Part shown: positions 51,489-61,391 of the stretch, piece by piece | Layout of the letters: each line of letters begins with the position of its first letter | How positions within the stretch are numbered: position 1 is the stretch's first letter | Source of the DNA: Zhongshania aliphaticivorans | GTDB lineage: Bacteria > Pseudomonadota > Gammaproteobacteria > Pseudomonadales > Spongiibacteraceae | DNA: 64,000 nt | Assembly (NCBI RefSeq): GCF_902705875.1 | Contig: NZ_CACSIK010000001.1 | Location: 818,742 to 882,741, forward strand | Direction: 5' to 3' | Translations under genes and position numbers: made by a program | Notes under the pieces: generated by a model | What the model saw: the letters and a program-made list of their open reading frames with translations, nothing else | The model's database searches: none | Told to the model about the DNA's origin: nothing

Positions 51489-52134
51489 TTTGAAAATCCG
51501 AGCTGTGCCAGGCATTTGCGCCAAGGGTAATTAGTCGCAGCTGCTTTTCTGCCTTTTGTATTAAAGCGGCATCATCTTCTCCGTTTGGCCTGCCCATAAG
51601 TTGTTCTGACACAATTTGTATCATTGAACCAATCATCAAGCTGGCTAGCATCTGTAAATCATCAGCGGTCCAGTTATTGTTGTTCACCAGCCTTGCTAAA
51701 TCGTCCGTGAGTTCAGTTTCCAATTGTTTGAACTCATTATTTATGGCATTTCGGATGGTGGCGACACCACCATAGGCTTCTCTGCTTATAAACTGGAATT
51801 GTCGATGATGGGCGCGTACATAAATAATGAATGTTTCTACCGAGCGGCGAATGATGAGCTCCTCTGGAATCGAGGTTGCTCGCGCTGTAATCAGCATAGC
51901 TCGCAAGGTGCTAAATGAAGAGGTAACTAATTCTAGGCCGAGGCTGTTCATGTCTGGAAAATGACGATAAAACGCGCCCGGCGTAATACCAACTTCGCGT
52001 GTCACTTCCCTGAGGCTTATGCCATCGAAACTTTTATCACGGCTCATCAGTTCCAGAGCGGCTTCAAGCAGAGCTTGGCGCGTATTGATTAGGGTGTCGT
52101 CGTGGCCGCGATGGCGCTTTTGGGGGCGACTCAT
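51478..52134 (-). CDS. TetR-family regulator, FabR-like
   Basis: A 218-residue repressor with an N-terminal helix-turn-helix: ISLREVTREVGITPGAFYRHFPDMNSLGLELV (about 41-72, in blocks). That stretch and the downstream FIIYVRAHHRQFQFISREAYGG strongly recall FabR and DesT, which control unsaturated fatty acid synthesis in response to acyl-CoA. The basic N-terminal arm (SRPQKRHRGHDD) extends beyond FabR's. It is alone on its strand with the DUF3820 gene behind it. Its target promoters are not evident here. The role as a fatty-acid regulator is inferred from similarity. Confidence 0.88.
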   Translation of the reverse strand: MSRPQKRHRGHDDTLINTRQALLEAALELMSRDKSFDGISLREVTREVGITPGAFYRHFPDMNSLGLELVTSSFSTLRAMLITARATSIPEELIIRRSVETFIIYVRAHHRQFQFISREAYGGVATIRNAINNEFKQLETELTDDLARLVNNNNWTADDLQMLASLMIGSMIQIVSEQLMGRPNGEDDAALIQKAEKQLRLITLGANAWHSSDFQNAI

Positions 52135-52535
52135 ATTGCAAGTGGCTCTGATTCAAAAATGTTGGCTTGAGCTAAACACGTATACGGTCATGAAGGGAAA
52201 GCTCAGAGAAGTGTTTAGGTATAAACCAGTTTACAAGCCCTGACTAGGCTTGGCTAGAAGAGTGGGAGCTTGCTTGAGCTACCGATGGTGCTGGCGCCAG
52301 TATTGTGACTGTGAACGGTTTTTCTTATGTTATTGTTTTTAAAGTATTTTGTTTTATTACTCGGCGCTTGATGTTGGTTGATGGTGTTTGGCGATGTTGT
52401 AGCTAGAGCGCGTGATGTTGGTTTTTGGTTAATGATATTCGCTCTCGGGCTCTATCACGCCTTAAGTGGTGTGATTGGATTAATCAATTCTGTTAAACTG
52501 CGCGGCCCCAGTATCCGTGACGAAGAGATAGAGCT
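52135..52535. other. Intergenic region between the FabR-like gene and nadA
   Basis: About 400 bases without a convincing gene. TTGG/TTGATGTTGG words recur in 52370-52430 but no clear hairpin or RNA fold is visible. It must contain the nadA promoter and that of the divergent regulator. Confidence 0.4.
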
Positions 52536-53576
52536 ATGGCGGAACAAGCTTCAGCGCAACAAGTGGTTCGTGAGCATTTAGCGCAGTTGCATGAACAACC
52601 GGTGGTACCTGCAGAAGAGCGGGCGGCTTTACGTGAAAAAATAAAGCGCCTTCTCAATGAGAGAAATGCGGTACTGGTTGCACATTATTATACTGACCCT
52701 GAAATCCAGTCCCTCGCCGAGGAAACCGGTGGGTGTATCTCTGATTCGCTAGAAATGGCTAGGTTTGGTCGTGACCACGATGCGTCGACGCTGGTTGTCG
52801 CGGGCGTCAAATTTATGGGTGAAACCGCAAAGATATTGTCTCCTGAGAAGCGCGTTTTAATGCCGACGCTGGAAGCAACATGTTCTTTGGATATTGGTTG
52901 CCCAATCGACGAGTTTTCTGCTTTTTGTGATGAGCATCCAGATCGTACCGTTGTGGTTTACGCTAATACCTCGGCGGCAGTTAAGGCCCGAGCTGACTGG
53001 GTAGTGACATCAAGTATTGCCCTGGATGTGGTTGATTATTTAGATGGCGAAGGTGAAAAGATTTTGTGGGCGCCGGATAAGCATCTAGGTGATTACGTGC
53101 GCAGAGAGACGGGCGCGGATGTGTTGTTGTGGGACGGTGCTTGTATTGTCCACGAGGAATTCAAGGCACAAGGTATTCTCGATTTACAAAAAGTGTATCC
53201 CGATGCCGCAGTGTTGGTGCATCCTGAATCACCCGCCAGTGTTGTGGCCTTGGCTGATATGGTGGGGTCGACTACTCAGATCATTAATGCCGCTCGAGAT
53301 TTACCCAATAAGCAAATGATTGTGGCAACTGATCAGGGGATATTTTATAAGCTGCAGCAGTTAGTGCCAGACAAAGAGTTTATTATTGCTCCCACGGCAG
53401 GCAGTGGCGCTACCTGCCGCAGTTGCGCTAACTGTCCGTGGATGGCGATGAATGCCCTAGATAATTTAGCGGCTGTTTTAGAAAGTGGTTCTAATGAAGT
53501 GTTTGTAGACCCAGATTTGGGTGTGCAAGCGATGAAGCCGCTGACCCGAATGCTGGACTTTGCTGCGGCTAAGTGA
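52536..53576 (+). CDS. nadA: Quinolinate synthase NadA
   Basis: A 346-residue enzyme that condenses iminoaspartate with dihydroxyacetone phosphate to quinolinate in NAD synthesis. The three [4Fe-4S] ligand cysteines lie in [11 protein letters not shown] (about 106-116), [11 protein letters not shown] (about 200-210) and [13 protein letters not shown] (about 293-305). [20 protein letters not shown] opens the first domain and [20 protein letters not shown] marks another conserved block. It is followed by a terminator and the convergent M48 gene. The order nadA-M48-tusA-perM is conserved in pseudomonads. Confidence 0.96.
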   Translation: MAEQASAQQVVREHLAQLHEQPVVPAEERAALREKIKRLLNERNAVLVAHYYTDPEIQSLAEETGGCISDSLEMARFGRDHDASTLVVAGVKFMGETAKILSPEKRVLMPTLEATCSLDIGCPIDEFSAFCDEHPDRTVVVYANTSAAVKARADWVVTSSIALDVVDYLDGEGEKILWAPDKHLGDYVRRETGADVLLWDGACIVHEEFKAQGILDLQKVYPDAAVLVHPESPASVVALADMVGSTTQIINAARDLPNKQMIVATDQGIFYKLQQLVPDKEFIIAPTAGSGATCRSCANCPWMAMNALDNLAAVLESGSNEVFVDPDLGVQAMKPLTRMLDFAAAK

Positions 53577-53601
53577 TGGCTCTTTAGAGAGTGAAGGTAT
53601 C

Positions 53602-53639
53602 GCGTAGCTAAGCGCTACGCATCCTCTCGGTGCTTTTTT
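53602..53639. terminator. Bidirectional terminator after nadA
   Basis: GCGTAGC and GCTACGC form a 7-bp stem with a 5-base loop, with GAGAG and CTCTC as an outer pairing, followed by TTTTTT. It separates the convergent nadA and M48 genes. Confidence 0.65.
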
Positions 53640-53641
53640 GA

Positions 53642-55081
53642 TTACAGCTGTTCGAGTGTTTCTTCCATATCGGCGATGTCTTTTAGTCGCTGTCTTATCC
53701 GGCTTTGCTCAATATGGTGGTTGCCTGTGCGCTCGTGGGCATAGCGTAGCTGCTGTTTAGCGCGGTCAAATTGGCCAACAAGAATGAAATATTCTGCTCT
53801 CGCATGGTGAACACCAAAAATATTACCCGCCAAGCCGCGAATTTCTGCTAATTCATACCAAAGATGTGGGTCGTTTGGTCGTGATTGTGATTGCTTACTT
53901 AGCAATAAATCAGCTTCTTGAAAGCGGTTCGCACCCTCTAAGGCCTCAGCTAGTTTCATTGTATAAGGGTGGTTGTTAGGGGTGATGACAAGTTGTTTCT
54001 TTAATATCTCAATTGCTGAGTCGTATTCCTTTTTGCCAATGAGAATATCCGCTTGGGCGATGCGATAAGCTATCCGGTTAATGTCGTTGTTTAGCAGCTC
54101 GCTGAGTTTGTCTTCGGCTTCTTCCCAGCGTTTTAGCTTAATTAACGCAATAACAACACCGTATCGGTAAGCTTCACCATTAGAGCCGGTATGCGCGGTC
54201 CAGTTTTTGAGCAGGTCCTCGGGATTGCTGCTATGGAACAAGGTGGCTCGCATTTTCATCAGCTGAAAGTTCAAGTTGTCTACATAGACATTGCGGGTGT
54301 ATTGGCGGGCGCGATTCTTACTGTCACTAATCCGGCTTTCAGTAAGTGGGTGAGTTAAAAGAAATTCTGGCGGTTTGGAGCGGGCGTAGCGAAGGTTTTT
54401 ACCCATGTTTTCAAACATGGCAGGAATACCGTTTGGGTCCATACCGGCCTTGGAGAGGGTTTCCATACCTAGACGATCTGCTTCTTGTTCGTTTTGCCGA
54501 CTAAAGCGAAGCTGGCTGTCTAGGGCGGCTGCTTGGGTTGCGGTAATGGCGGCTATGCCCGCATCAGCACCTGCGGTGGCGGCCAAGACAATCCCCGCCA
54601 GCAGCCCCGCTAACGTTGGAATGGTACTTTGGGCAGAGTTGTCCAGCGAGCGGGTAAAGTGTCGTTGGCTAATGTGGGCGATTTCGTGAGCAAGTACACC
54701 TGCTAATTGCGATTCATTGTCGGTGTTTAAGAATAAGCCGCTGTGTACGCCAATAACGCCGCCTGGTACCGCAAATGCGTTAATTGTGGCGTTATTAACA
54801 ACCACGGTTTCTAATCGCCGATCTTTCAGCTCACTATTAGATGCTAGGCGGTATAGTAACGATTCGATGTAATCCTGCATTAAGGGGTCATCAATCGTTT
54901 TAGCGCTGCTGCGGAACATTTTTAACCACATGCGCCCGAGGTCATACTCTTGTTGTGCAGAATAACGTGATGCGGTAACGTCGCCGAGATCGGGTAATTG
55001 GCTAGATGGACTGCTGTCTGCAAGGCTCAGACTAGCTGCAAACAGAACACCAATACCGAGTAGTTGTTTTAACACAGTCAA
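53642..55081 (-). CDS. M48 metalloprotease with TPR domain (BepA-like)
   Basis: A 479-residue periplasmic zinc protease, from TTG 55081 with AAGGT 8 bases upstream. The signal peptide (LKQLLGIGVLFAASLSLA) is followed by VLAHEIAHISQRH near 135-147 with the HExxH zinc site and NEQEADRLGMETL with the third ligand Glu. The C-terminal half has tetratricopeptide repeats (ILIGKKEYDSAIEILKKQL, MKLAEALEGANRFQEADLLL). BepA proofreads LptD and BAM assembly at the outer membrane. Length and order match BepA and the Pseudomonas homologue in the same spot. Confidence 0.93.
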   Translation of the reverse strand: MTVLKQLLGIGVLFAASLSLADSSPSSQLPDLGDVTASRYSAQQEYDLGRMWLKMFRSSAKTIDDPLMQDYIESLLYRLASNSELKDRRLETVVVNNATINAFAVPGGVIGVHSGLFLNTDNESQLAGVLAHEIAHISQRHFTRSLDNSAQSTIPTLAGLLAGIVLAATAGADAGIAAITATQAAALDSQLRFSRQNEQEADRLGMETLSKAGMDPNGIPAMFENMGKNLRYARSKPPEFLLTHPLTESRISDSKNRARQYTRNVYVDNLNFQLMKMRATLFHSSNPEDLLKNWTAHTGSNGEAYRYGVVIALIKLKRWEEAEDKLSELLNNDINRIAYRIAQADILIGKKEYDSAIEILKKQLVITPNNHPYTMKLAEALEGANRFQEADLLLSKQSQSRPNDPHLWYELAEIRGLAGNIFGVHHARAEYFILVGQFDRAKQQLRYAHERTGNHHIEQSRIRQRLKDIADMEETLEQL

Positions 55082-55347
55082 TCTTAGTTACCTTGCATCG
55101 AGAAATTATGTTGAGGTCTTTATCATACTAGAGCACTTTGTCTATGACCTTCTTATTTGTTAAAAGTGCTGGGGATACCCCTGCATTTTAATACAGAGCA
55201 TATACTACTGGTTTTCAGAAGAGAGCGCTGATTGCAGTAAAAAATCAGCTGTATATATTATGTCTTTGAGTGGACTCTAGCTTCCTAGCTTGGGGCAGCA
55301 GGGGGCACAAGCTATACTAGTGAACTTTGTAAATACGCAGCGAATCT

Positions 55348-55578
55348 ATGATTGAAATTGATGTCTTTTTAGACGCAGGGGGCTTGGATTGCCCTCTACC
55401 ACTATTAAAAGCAAAACAGGCCTTAAATCGAATGACAAGTGGCGAAGTGCTAGAAGTCCTGGCAACCGATACCGGCTCGGTACGAGATTTTGACGTGTTT
55501 GCCAAGCAAAGTGGTAATACTTTGTTATTGAGCGAGGATAATGCGGGAATTTATCGCTATCTATTTAAAAAGAAGTAA
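55348..55578 (+). CDS. TusA-family sulfurtransferase
   Basis: A 76-residue protein with the family signature LDAGGLDCPLPLLKAKQALNRM (about 6-27, Cys 13). The active Cys carries a persulfide, and the remaining chain follows the two-layer alpha/beta TusA fold (VLEVLATDTGSVRDFDVFAKQSG). Members deliver sulfur for tRNA thiolation, molybdenum cofactor or sulfur oxidation. In the pseudomonad order nadA-M48-tusA-perM this TusA-like protein is the common one. The perM-like gene starts 42 bp later. Confidence 0.9.
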   Translation: MIEIDVFLDAGGLDCPLPLLKAKQALNRMTSGEVLEVLATDTGSVRDFDVFAKQSGNTLLLSEDNAGIYRYLFKKK

Positions 55579-55620
55579 CACTATCTTCCCTACATCACCA
55601 ACCAAATAGGAATCTCAGTC

Positions 55621-56706
55621 ATGCTGGGTATTGTTCGTTCGTGGTTTGATCGCCTGTTTGCAGAAGAAGAGACCGTTGTTCTTCTGTTACTGCTAGCGGC
55701 TTGCTTAGTATTAATGCTGACGCTGGGTAATGTGCTGGTGCCCATTGTGGCGAGCGTGGTTTTAGCGTTCATGATGCAGGGGATTATTGCTCGGCTCAGT
55801 GGTATGGGAATGCCTCGCTGGCTGACGATTACTATTGCCTATGCTGTGTTTGTCAGTGTGTTTTTTGGGGTGTTAGTGATTTTGATGCCGTTGGTTTGGC
55901 AGCAGCTTACTAATTTATTCCAAGAGCTTCCCAGTATGCTGCGTAAGCTGCAGCATTTGTTATTGCTGTTACCTCAGCGCTCTGAAATGTTCACCGAGCA
56001 ACAAATACGCGACTGGATGGCGTTGGCGAGTAAAGAGCTTGGCTCGGTGGGGCAGTATCTTTTGTCCTTCTCTATTGCTCAGCTACCCAATGTGGTCGGG
56101 CTAATTATAAATATAGTGCTGATTCCCATTTTGGTGTTTTTCTTCTTAAAAGATAAGGAGTCGATTTTAGCTTGGTTGGCGAGCTTTCTTCCGGGGCGGC
56201 GCCCCCTTTTAAGTGCGGTCTGGGCTGAAATGAATGTCCAAGTGGCAAATTATGTTCGCGGAAAGGCGGTGGAAATCGTCATTGTCGGTTTCATATCGTA
56301 CATCTCGTTTTACGTTATTGGCTTGAATTATTCTGCGTTGTTGGCACTTGCAGTGGGGCTTTCTGTTGTCATTCCGTACATCGGTGCTGCGGTTGTTACT
56401 TTGCCGGTATTGCTCGTTGGCTTTATTCAGTGGGGCTGGGGAGGGGAGTTTTTCACCTTATTTATTGTCTATAGCGTGATCCAGGCTTTGGATGGCAATG
56501 TATTAGTTCCGCTCTTGTTCTCTGAAGCCGTGAATATGCACCCCGTAGCAATCATTGTTGCAGTGTTAGTTTTTGGAGGTTTATGGGGAATTTGGGGGGT
56601 GTTTTTTGCGATTCCGCTGGCAACCCTCGTCAAGGCGATTTTATATGCCTGGCCGCGCCCGCAGCCTAATCCAGTTGATGGCGGCGATGTAGCAATAGAC
56701 GAATAA
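55621..56706 (+). CDS. AI-2E family transporter/PerM-like permease
   Basis: A 361-residue membrane protein with about eight helices: VVLLLLLAACLVLMLTLGNVL, PIVASVVLAFMMQGII, LTITIAYAVFVSVFFGVLVILM and further ones at about 155-175, 210-250, 260-285 and 310-335. QALDGNVLVPLLFSEAVNMHPVAIIV is the conserved C-terminal block of the family. E. coli PerM and TqsA belong here; some members move AI-2 or cations. Its cargo is unknown. AGGA precedes the ATG. It is in an operon-like order after the TusA-like gene. Confidence 0.92.
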   Translation: MLGIVRSWFDRLFAEEETVVLLLLLAACLVLMLTLGNVLVPIVASVVLAFMMQGIIARLSGMGMPRWLTITIAYAVFVSVFFGVLVILMPLVWQQLTNLFQELPSMLRKLQHLLLLLPQRSEMFTEQQIRDWMALASKELGSVGQYLLSFSIAQLPNVVGLIINIVLIPILVFFFLKDKESILAWLASFLPGRRPLLSAVWAEMNVQVANYVRGKAVEIVIVGFISYISFYVIGLNYSALLALAVGLSVVIPYIGAAVVTLPVLLVGFIQWGWGGEFFTLFIVYSVIQALDGNVLVPLLFSEAVNMHPVAIIVAVLVFGGLWGIWGVFFAIPLATLVKAILYAWPRPQPNPVDGGDVAIDE

Positions 56707-56743
56707 ACTGGCCTCTGGGCCCAAGCTTAACAAAGGACAATGT

Positions 56744-59581
56744 GTGAAATATCTAAAATCAGTGGCTTTTTTTGGGGTGATGTTACAGCTGTTTGCCTGT
56801 AGTTACTTGCCCCTAGGTAATCAAGATAGTGCAGTATTGAAGCCTGCCAGTGATCAACGAGAATATCGCTATACAGAGCTTGAAAATGGCTTGAAAGTTG
56901 TTCTGATTTCGGATGCCGGTGCAGATAAAGCGGCGGCATCATTAGATGTGAATGTGGGGAGCCGCCAAGATCCCAGTAATTACCAAGGCTTGGCTCACTT
57001 TTTAGAGCATATGCTATTTCTTGGCACCGAAAAATACCCCGAGGCTGGTGCTTATCAAGCGTATATTACGGCTCACGGCGGAAGTCATAATGCCTTTACC
57101 AGTTTTGAGCATACAAACTATTTCTTTGATATTAGCGCTGATTCCCTAGAGCCAGCATTAGATCAATTCGCTCAGTTCTTTGTGGCACCACTATTTAATG
57201 CAGAGTATGTGCAGCGTGAAGTTAATGCGGTTAACTCAGAATATCGGGCACGTATTCGCGATGATCAGCGTAGAGAGCTAGCGGTTTTTAAGTCGCAAAT
57301 TAATCCAGAACATCCTTTTTCCAAATTCTCCGTTGGTAATTTACATACCCTACACAGCAATGACGAAGCGGCCTTGCGTGAGCAGTTACTGGCCTTTTAC
57401 CGTAAAAATTACTCTGCCAATATTATGACGTTAACTGTCATTGGGCGTGAATCGCTTGATGAACTCGAGTCAATAGTACTGCCTAAGTTTGCCGAGGTTG
57501 AAAACCATAATCGCGAGCTTGCGCCTATCGAAACGCCGTTGTTTAAAGCACAAGATTTACCCCGTTGGGTGAATATTCAACCCGTGCAAAATCGGCGTTC
57601 GCTGTCCGTTAATTTCCCAGTTGCTGATGCTGAAGAATATTGGCAGAGCAAGCCGCTGAATTACATAGGCAATATTCTCGGTCACGAAGGGCCAGGCAGT
57701 TTGTTGTCGTTACTCAAGGCGCGGGGCTGGGCAGATAGCTTGAATGCAGGACAGGGCTTTAATTATCAAGGCGGAGCCCTATTTGGCATTGATGTGGCGT
57801 TGACCGAGTCGGGCCTAGATCATGTTGATGATATTTTGGGGCTTATTTATGAAGGTATTGCCCAGCTTCGTGACAAGGGCATTGACGAATGGCGTTTTGA
57901 CGAGCAAGCGGGATTAGCGAACCAGCAATTCATGTTTCGGGCGCAGCCGGCAGCCATTCACGAAGTCGTGCAGCTATCGATGGCTTTACAGAAATTGCCA
58001 GCACGTGAATTGTTGCGTGGACCTTATTTGATGAATCAATACCGGCCTGAATTGCTAGAGGATTTTCTGGCAATGATGACGCCAGAAAATAGCTTTATTA
58101 GTCTAGTGGCGCCAGATGTGGACGTCAGCGCGGATATACCGCGATATCAAGTTGAGTATGGCCTGCGTGATATCAGTGAGCCGCAATTGACGGCGATGGC
58201 GTCGGCAAATACCAGCGGCATGACGCTTCCAAGTAAAAATGAATTTGTTGCTACAAATTTCAGCCTAAAAAAGGCAGTGGGTGAAAAGGGGCCTAAACAA
58301 CTGACCGAGACGCCGTTTGAGGTTTGGCTGAATACCGATGATGTATTTGATTTGCCGAAAGGGCGGGTTTATTTGCTGCTTGAGTCTGATAAGGCGGTGA
58401 CCGACGCGGCAAGTAGAGCGAAAAGTGATTTATGGTTGAAAATGGTCAAAGATCAGCTAAACGAGCTTTCATATCCCGCACAACTCGCCGGTTTGAATTT
58501 TGACCTATCAGTTGGCTGGCGTGGCGTGCAAATCAGTATTGGCGGGTTTAATGAGAAACAAGGTGAATTACTCCGTGAGCTGCTGACAGCATTAAAAGAC
58601 CCTGAATGGCAGCAAGCACGCTTTGATCGTTTAAAGGCGCAGCGAATTCGACAATTTGAAAATGCACGTCGCCAATCGCCTTACAAACAAGTGGTTGCTG
58701 AGCTTCCGCGTATGCTAAAACGCGTTACGCCCAGTTTGGATAACCATGAGATGGCAACCAAATCTACGGATATGGCTGCGGTCAGCGAGCATGCGAAAAC
58801 GGTGATGAAGGGTGTGCGTTTGCGAATGTTGCTTGATGGCAATTTTGATGAGGCGGACGCCGTCTCGTTGGCCAGTGTTGTAACGAGCGTATTACCGAAA
58901 TCCTTAAGCGAAGGAACATCATCGCAGTTTATTACCCATTTACCCATTGGCAAGTCAGTCAGGGAAATCACCGCAGAGCATGACGATACGGCGGTGCTTA
59001 TGTATTTGCAAAGTGCTGATACAGGTATGAAAGCACGGGTCGCGATGGGCTTAACGGCACAAATGTTAAGTGCTGATTTTTATCATCAGCTGCGCACTGA
59101 AAAGCAACTCGGCTATGTTGTTAATGCCAGTGTTTATCCGCAGCGAGAGGTGGCTGGCTTGATGTTTTTGATACAGTCTCCGGTATTAGATCCTGCTTCA
59201 GTGCAGGCGGAGATTAGCGCTTATTTACAGCAATGGTTAAGCTCTGGCATGGATGAGGCTAGCTTTGATAAACACAAGGCCGGACTGCTGCTACGCTTGG
59301 CAGAGCAGCCGGAAAACCTCTGGGATGCGGCAAGCCGCCATTGGCAGGATTTGTTGGAGGGTTACCCAGAATTTAATAGCCGAGAATTATTGGTAACCGC
59401 TTTACGTGATCTAAGCTATACCGACTGGTTGGCATTGGCTAAGCGTGATCTGGCAGAGCAAGGGCAGCGAGCTATAGTGGTCTATAACGCAGGCAAATGG
59501 CCTGAATCTTTACCCCAGGGTGCGCCGAGTGGCGAGCCAAATGAATTCAAATCTAGGCTGCCGGCTTATCAATTTGATTGA
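56744..59581 (+). CDS. M16 zinc protease lipoprotein (insulinase family)
   Basis: A 945-residue protease from GTG 56744, with AAAGGA 7 bases upstream. A short signal peptide ends at the lipobox LFAC near residue 19, so it is a lipoprotein in the envelope. The zinc site is inverted: HFLEH near 84-88 within GLAHFLEHMLFLGTEKYPEAG, with the distal Glu in REVNAVNSEYRAR near 161-173. Four M16 domains of pitrilysin size make up the chain. It degrades small proteins and peptides in the periplasm. It follows the perM-like gene by 37 bp. Confidence 0.93.
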   Translation: MKYLKSVAFFGVMLQLFACSYLPLGNQDSAVLKPASDQREYRYTELENGLKVVLISDAGADKAAASLDVNVGSRQDPSNYQGLAHFLEHMLFLGTEKYPEAGAYQAYITAHGGSHNAFTSFEHTNYFFDISADSLEPALDQFAQFFVAPLFNAEYVQREVNAVNSEYRARIRDDQRRELAVFKSQINPEHPFSKFSVGNLHTLHSNDEAALREQLLAFYRKNYSANIMTLTVIGRESLDELESIVLPKFAEVENHNRELAPIETPLFKAQDLPRWVNIQPVQNRRSLSVNFPVADAEEYWQSKPLNYIGNILGHEGPGSLLSLLKARGWADSLNAGQGFNYQGGALFGIDVALTESGLDHVDDILGLIYEGIAQLRDKGIDEWRFDEQAGLANQQFMFRAQPAAIHEVVQLSMALQKLPARELLRGPYLMNQYRPELLEDFLAMMTPENSFISLVAPDVDVSADIPRYQVEYGLRDISEPQLTAMASANTSGMTLPSKNEFVATNFSLKKAVGEKGPKQLTETPFEVWLNTDDVFDLPKGRVYLLLESDKAVTDAASRAKSDLWLKMVKDQLNELSYPAQLAGLNFDLSVGWRGVQISIGGFNEKQGELLRELLTALKDPEWQQARFDRLKAQRIRQFENARRQSPYKQVVAELPRMLKRVTPSLDNHEMATKSTDMAAVSEHAKTVMKGVRLRMLLDGNFDEADAVSLASVVTSVLPKSLSEGTSSQFITHLPIGKSVREITAEHDDTAVLMYLQSADTGMKARVAMGLTAQMLSADFYHQLRTEKQLGYVVNASVYPQREVAGLMFLIQSPVLDPASVQAEISAYLQQWLSSGMDEASFDKHKAGLLLRLAEQPENLWDAASRHWQDLLEGYPEFNSRELLVTALRDLSYTDWLALAKRDLAEQGQRAIVVYNAGKWPESLPQGAPSGEPNEFKSRLPAYQFD

Positions 59582-59957
59582 GAGTGTCTTTGCTTAGGGT
59601 GAATACAACGTAGGCAAGGATCGCTGTTTACTCGTTTGTGTGAACCTTAAGTCACCTCGCGGTTGCTGAAATATCTTGTCATACATGAAAGCCAGAGCGT
59701 TGAGGGCCGGCTGATGTGCATTAACAGCGACATGGCGTTCATTCACGAGTATAGATAGAAAAGCAACAAGTATATCCCTCTCTGCCGCTCCCCCTGCTTA
59801 AATACACTGAGCACAAATAAAGTATATTTTTATGGCATCAAGATATATGCTCATATTTCCAGTTCGCTGTGCTCGTTTTGTCGGTAGCTGTCAGAAAAAT
59901 GGAATAAAAAACAAGAGCATAGGGGTATGAGGCTGTACATATGAGACCCCTTCAAAT
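59582..59957. other. Intergenic region before the cassette array
   Basis: About 375 bases without a gene. No integrase-like frame is seen on either strand. GCTCGTTTTG at about 59869 recurs near the first attC-like site. Confidence 0.4.
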
Positions 59958-60099
59958 TTACAACTACGCATGCTCGTTTAATCGAAACGCGCCTAAGTAT
60001 CAATTCCTGTTTTTTCTTAAATAAATTAATGAGTTGCGCTAGTTCCCTAGGTATATCGATTTTGGCAAAACGAGCATGCGCACGATTAAAATGTTAGGT
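59958..60099 (+). repeat. Probable attC-like site at the 5' edge of the array (attC0)
   Basis: It ends in the integrase core GTTAGGT at 60093-60099 and has 13-bp perfect inner arms, CGCATGCTCGTTT at 59967-59979 and AAACGAGCATGCG at 60068-60080. TTACAAC at 59958 could be the degenerate 5' core. It is longer than the other sites. The GTTAGGT core is matched by ACCTAAC at the end of the next cassette. Confidence 0.5.
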
Positions 60100-60112
60100 G
60101 TATGAGATCGAG

Positions 60113-61189
60113 ATGACTTCCGAATCGACCAGAGGTAATGCAATCCTCCTATGCTCAGAATGCTTTGCAGATGAGGGATTGAGAATTGATGCGGCCAAAC
60201 ATGGTCTTGAACAACAAGATGTATGCCCGAATTGTGGAAGTACTGAAGGCCGTAAGCTCTCAAAAAAACATATAGAAGGCCTCGCATGGCGTTTTTTTGT
60301 TAGTGGTACGACAATCCGCTGTGATTACGGCGCAGCGCCCGTAATCCAATGCAATGAGTATCACTATCGTAAGAGTGATATCTCCCCATCTTCATGGCTC
60401 GAAAATGACATTAATCTGATTGAAGAAGCAGCAAAGGTCGGGTTCTTTCACTATGGTCCACGACTTTGGATGGTTGGTGAAGTGGAGCCGCTTAAAGCTC
60501 TGCAAGACCCTGCGATGAGGCCACAGATTATAGAGCGAGTGCTAACGGAATACCCAGTAACGGAGCTCGCTAAAGGTACTAAGTTTTACCGCCTTCGTAT
60601 TGAGCCGAATAGGCCTGCGGATACTGGAGAGTACGACAGTCCCCCGGTTGAGTATTCGGGAAATGGACGCTTGTGTTTAACTGAGCTTCGAGTGATGTAC
60701 GGTTCCCAAGATATCGATGTTTGTATCCATGAATGCCGCGCCGCAGCAGAAGACGACATTTATGTCGCTACTATAGTGACTCAGCAAGATTTGCGCCTTC
60801 TCGATTTGACTCATGTTCTTGAAGAGGAATGCACTGAGTTTGAAAGTCTAGATATGGCGATACATATGCTGTTTCTTGCCAAATCTCATTCATATGAAAT
60901 TTCCCGTTCTATCGCATTAGCGGCACGAGACGCTGGTTTTGATGGTGTCATTTACCCCTCATTTTTCAGTCTTATTCGTACGGGCGGTCATCCCTTTGAA
61001 ACAGCTTATGGTCTTTCCTTGCGCCGATTTCACGCAGAGAAGAACAAGTATGCGGAGGCATTCACAATTCAAAATTTAGCCTTGTTTGGACGCCCACTAG
61101 AAAAAGGTGTAGTTAGTGTTGAATGTATCAATCGACTTATACTCACCCAAATTGGCTACAAAGGTCATTTCGGGCCAGTCGAGTATTGA
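60113..61189 (+). CDS. RES-domain protein with zinc ribbon, cassette-borne
   Basis: A 358-residue protein. I use the ATG at 60113; a GTG at 60098 lies within the core site. Residues 14-50 hold two Cys pairs (CSECF near 14-18 and CPNCG near 38-42) forming a zinc ribbon. From about 160 the RES domain appears: GTKFYRLRIEP (the Arg), GNGRLCLTELRVMYGSQDIDVCIHECRA (the Glu region) and DGVIYPSFFSLIRTGGHPFETAYG (the Ser region). RES proteins degrade NAD+ and act as toxins, usually with an Xre antitoxin; none is present in this cassette. An anti-phage or stress role is the inference. Confidence 0.7.
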   Translation: MTSESTRGNAILLCSECFADEGLRIDAAKHGLEQQDVCPNCGSTEGRKLSKKHIEGLAWRFFVSGTTIRCDYGAAPVIQCNEYHYRKSDISPSSWLENDINLIEEAAKVGFFHYGPRLWMVGEVEPLKALQDPAMRPQIIERVLTEYPVTELAKGTKFYRLRIEPNRPADTGEYDSPPVEYSGNGRLCLTELRVMYGSQDIDVCIHECRAAAEDDIYVATIVTQQDLRLLDLTHVLEEECTEFESLDMAIHMLFLAKSHSYEISRSIALAARDAGFDGVIYPSFFSLIRTGGHPFETAYGLSLRRFHAEKNKYAEAFTIQNLALFGRPLEKGVVSVECINRLILTQIGYKGHFGPVEY

Positions 61190-61202
61190 TGCGTATGAGC
61201 AC

Positions 61203-61286
61203 ACCTAACAAGTGCCGGCACGGCGACACCTACTACATTGCGCCTTCGGCTCCATTCCGCAGGCGCGCATGCTGCAAGCGTTAAAT
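61203..61286 (+). repeat. attC site 1
   Basis: The 5' core ACCTAAC (61203-61209) and 3' core GTTAAAT (61280-61286) match RYYYAAC and GTTRRRY, with inverted inner arms (GTGCCGGCACGGCG and GCGCGCATGCTGC regions). ACCTAAC is the exact complement of the core GTTAGGT at 60093, as expected if this is the end of the cassette carrying the RES gene. Confidence 0.8.
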
Positions 61287-61391
61287 GGCTTTAAGTAGTT
61301 TTAATTTGAGCTGAATACGTGTCGAAAATATTCAATACCAGGGTTGAGTCATAAGCTATCTTTGCTCCAACAACTATTGAGGAGATAAGAT

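Noticed and set aside
52378-52581. A 67-codon plus-strand frame upstream of and overlapping nadA
   Set aside because: It starts at TTG, has no ribosome site, its last third is out-of-frame nadA sequence, and nothing in it resembles a family.
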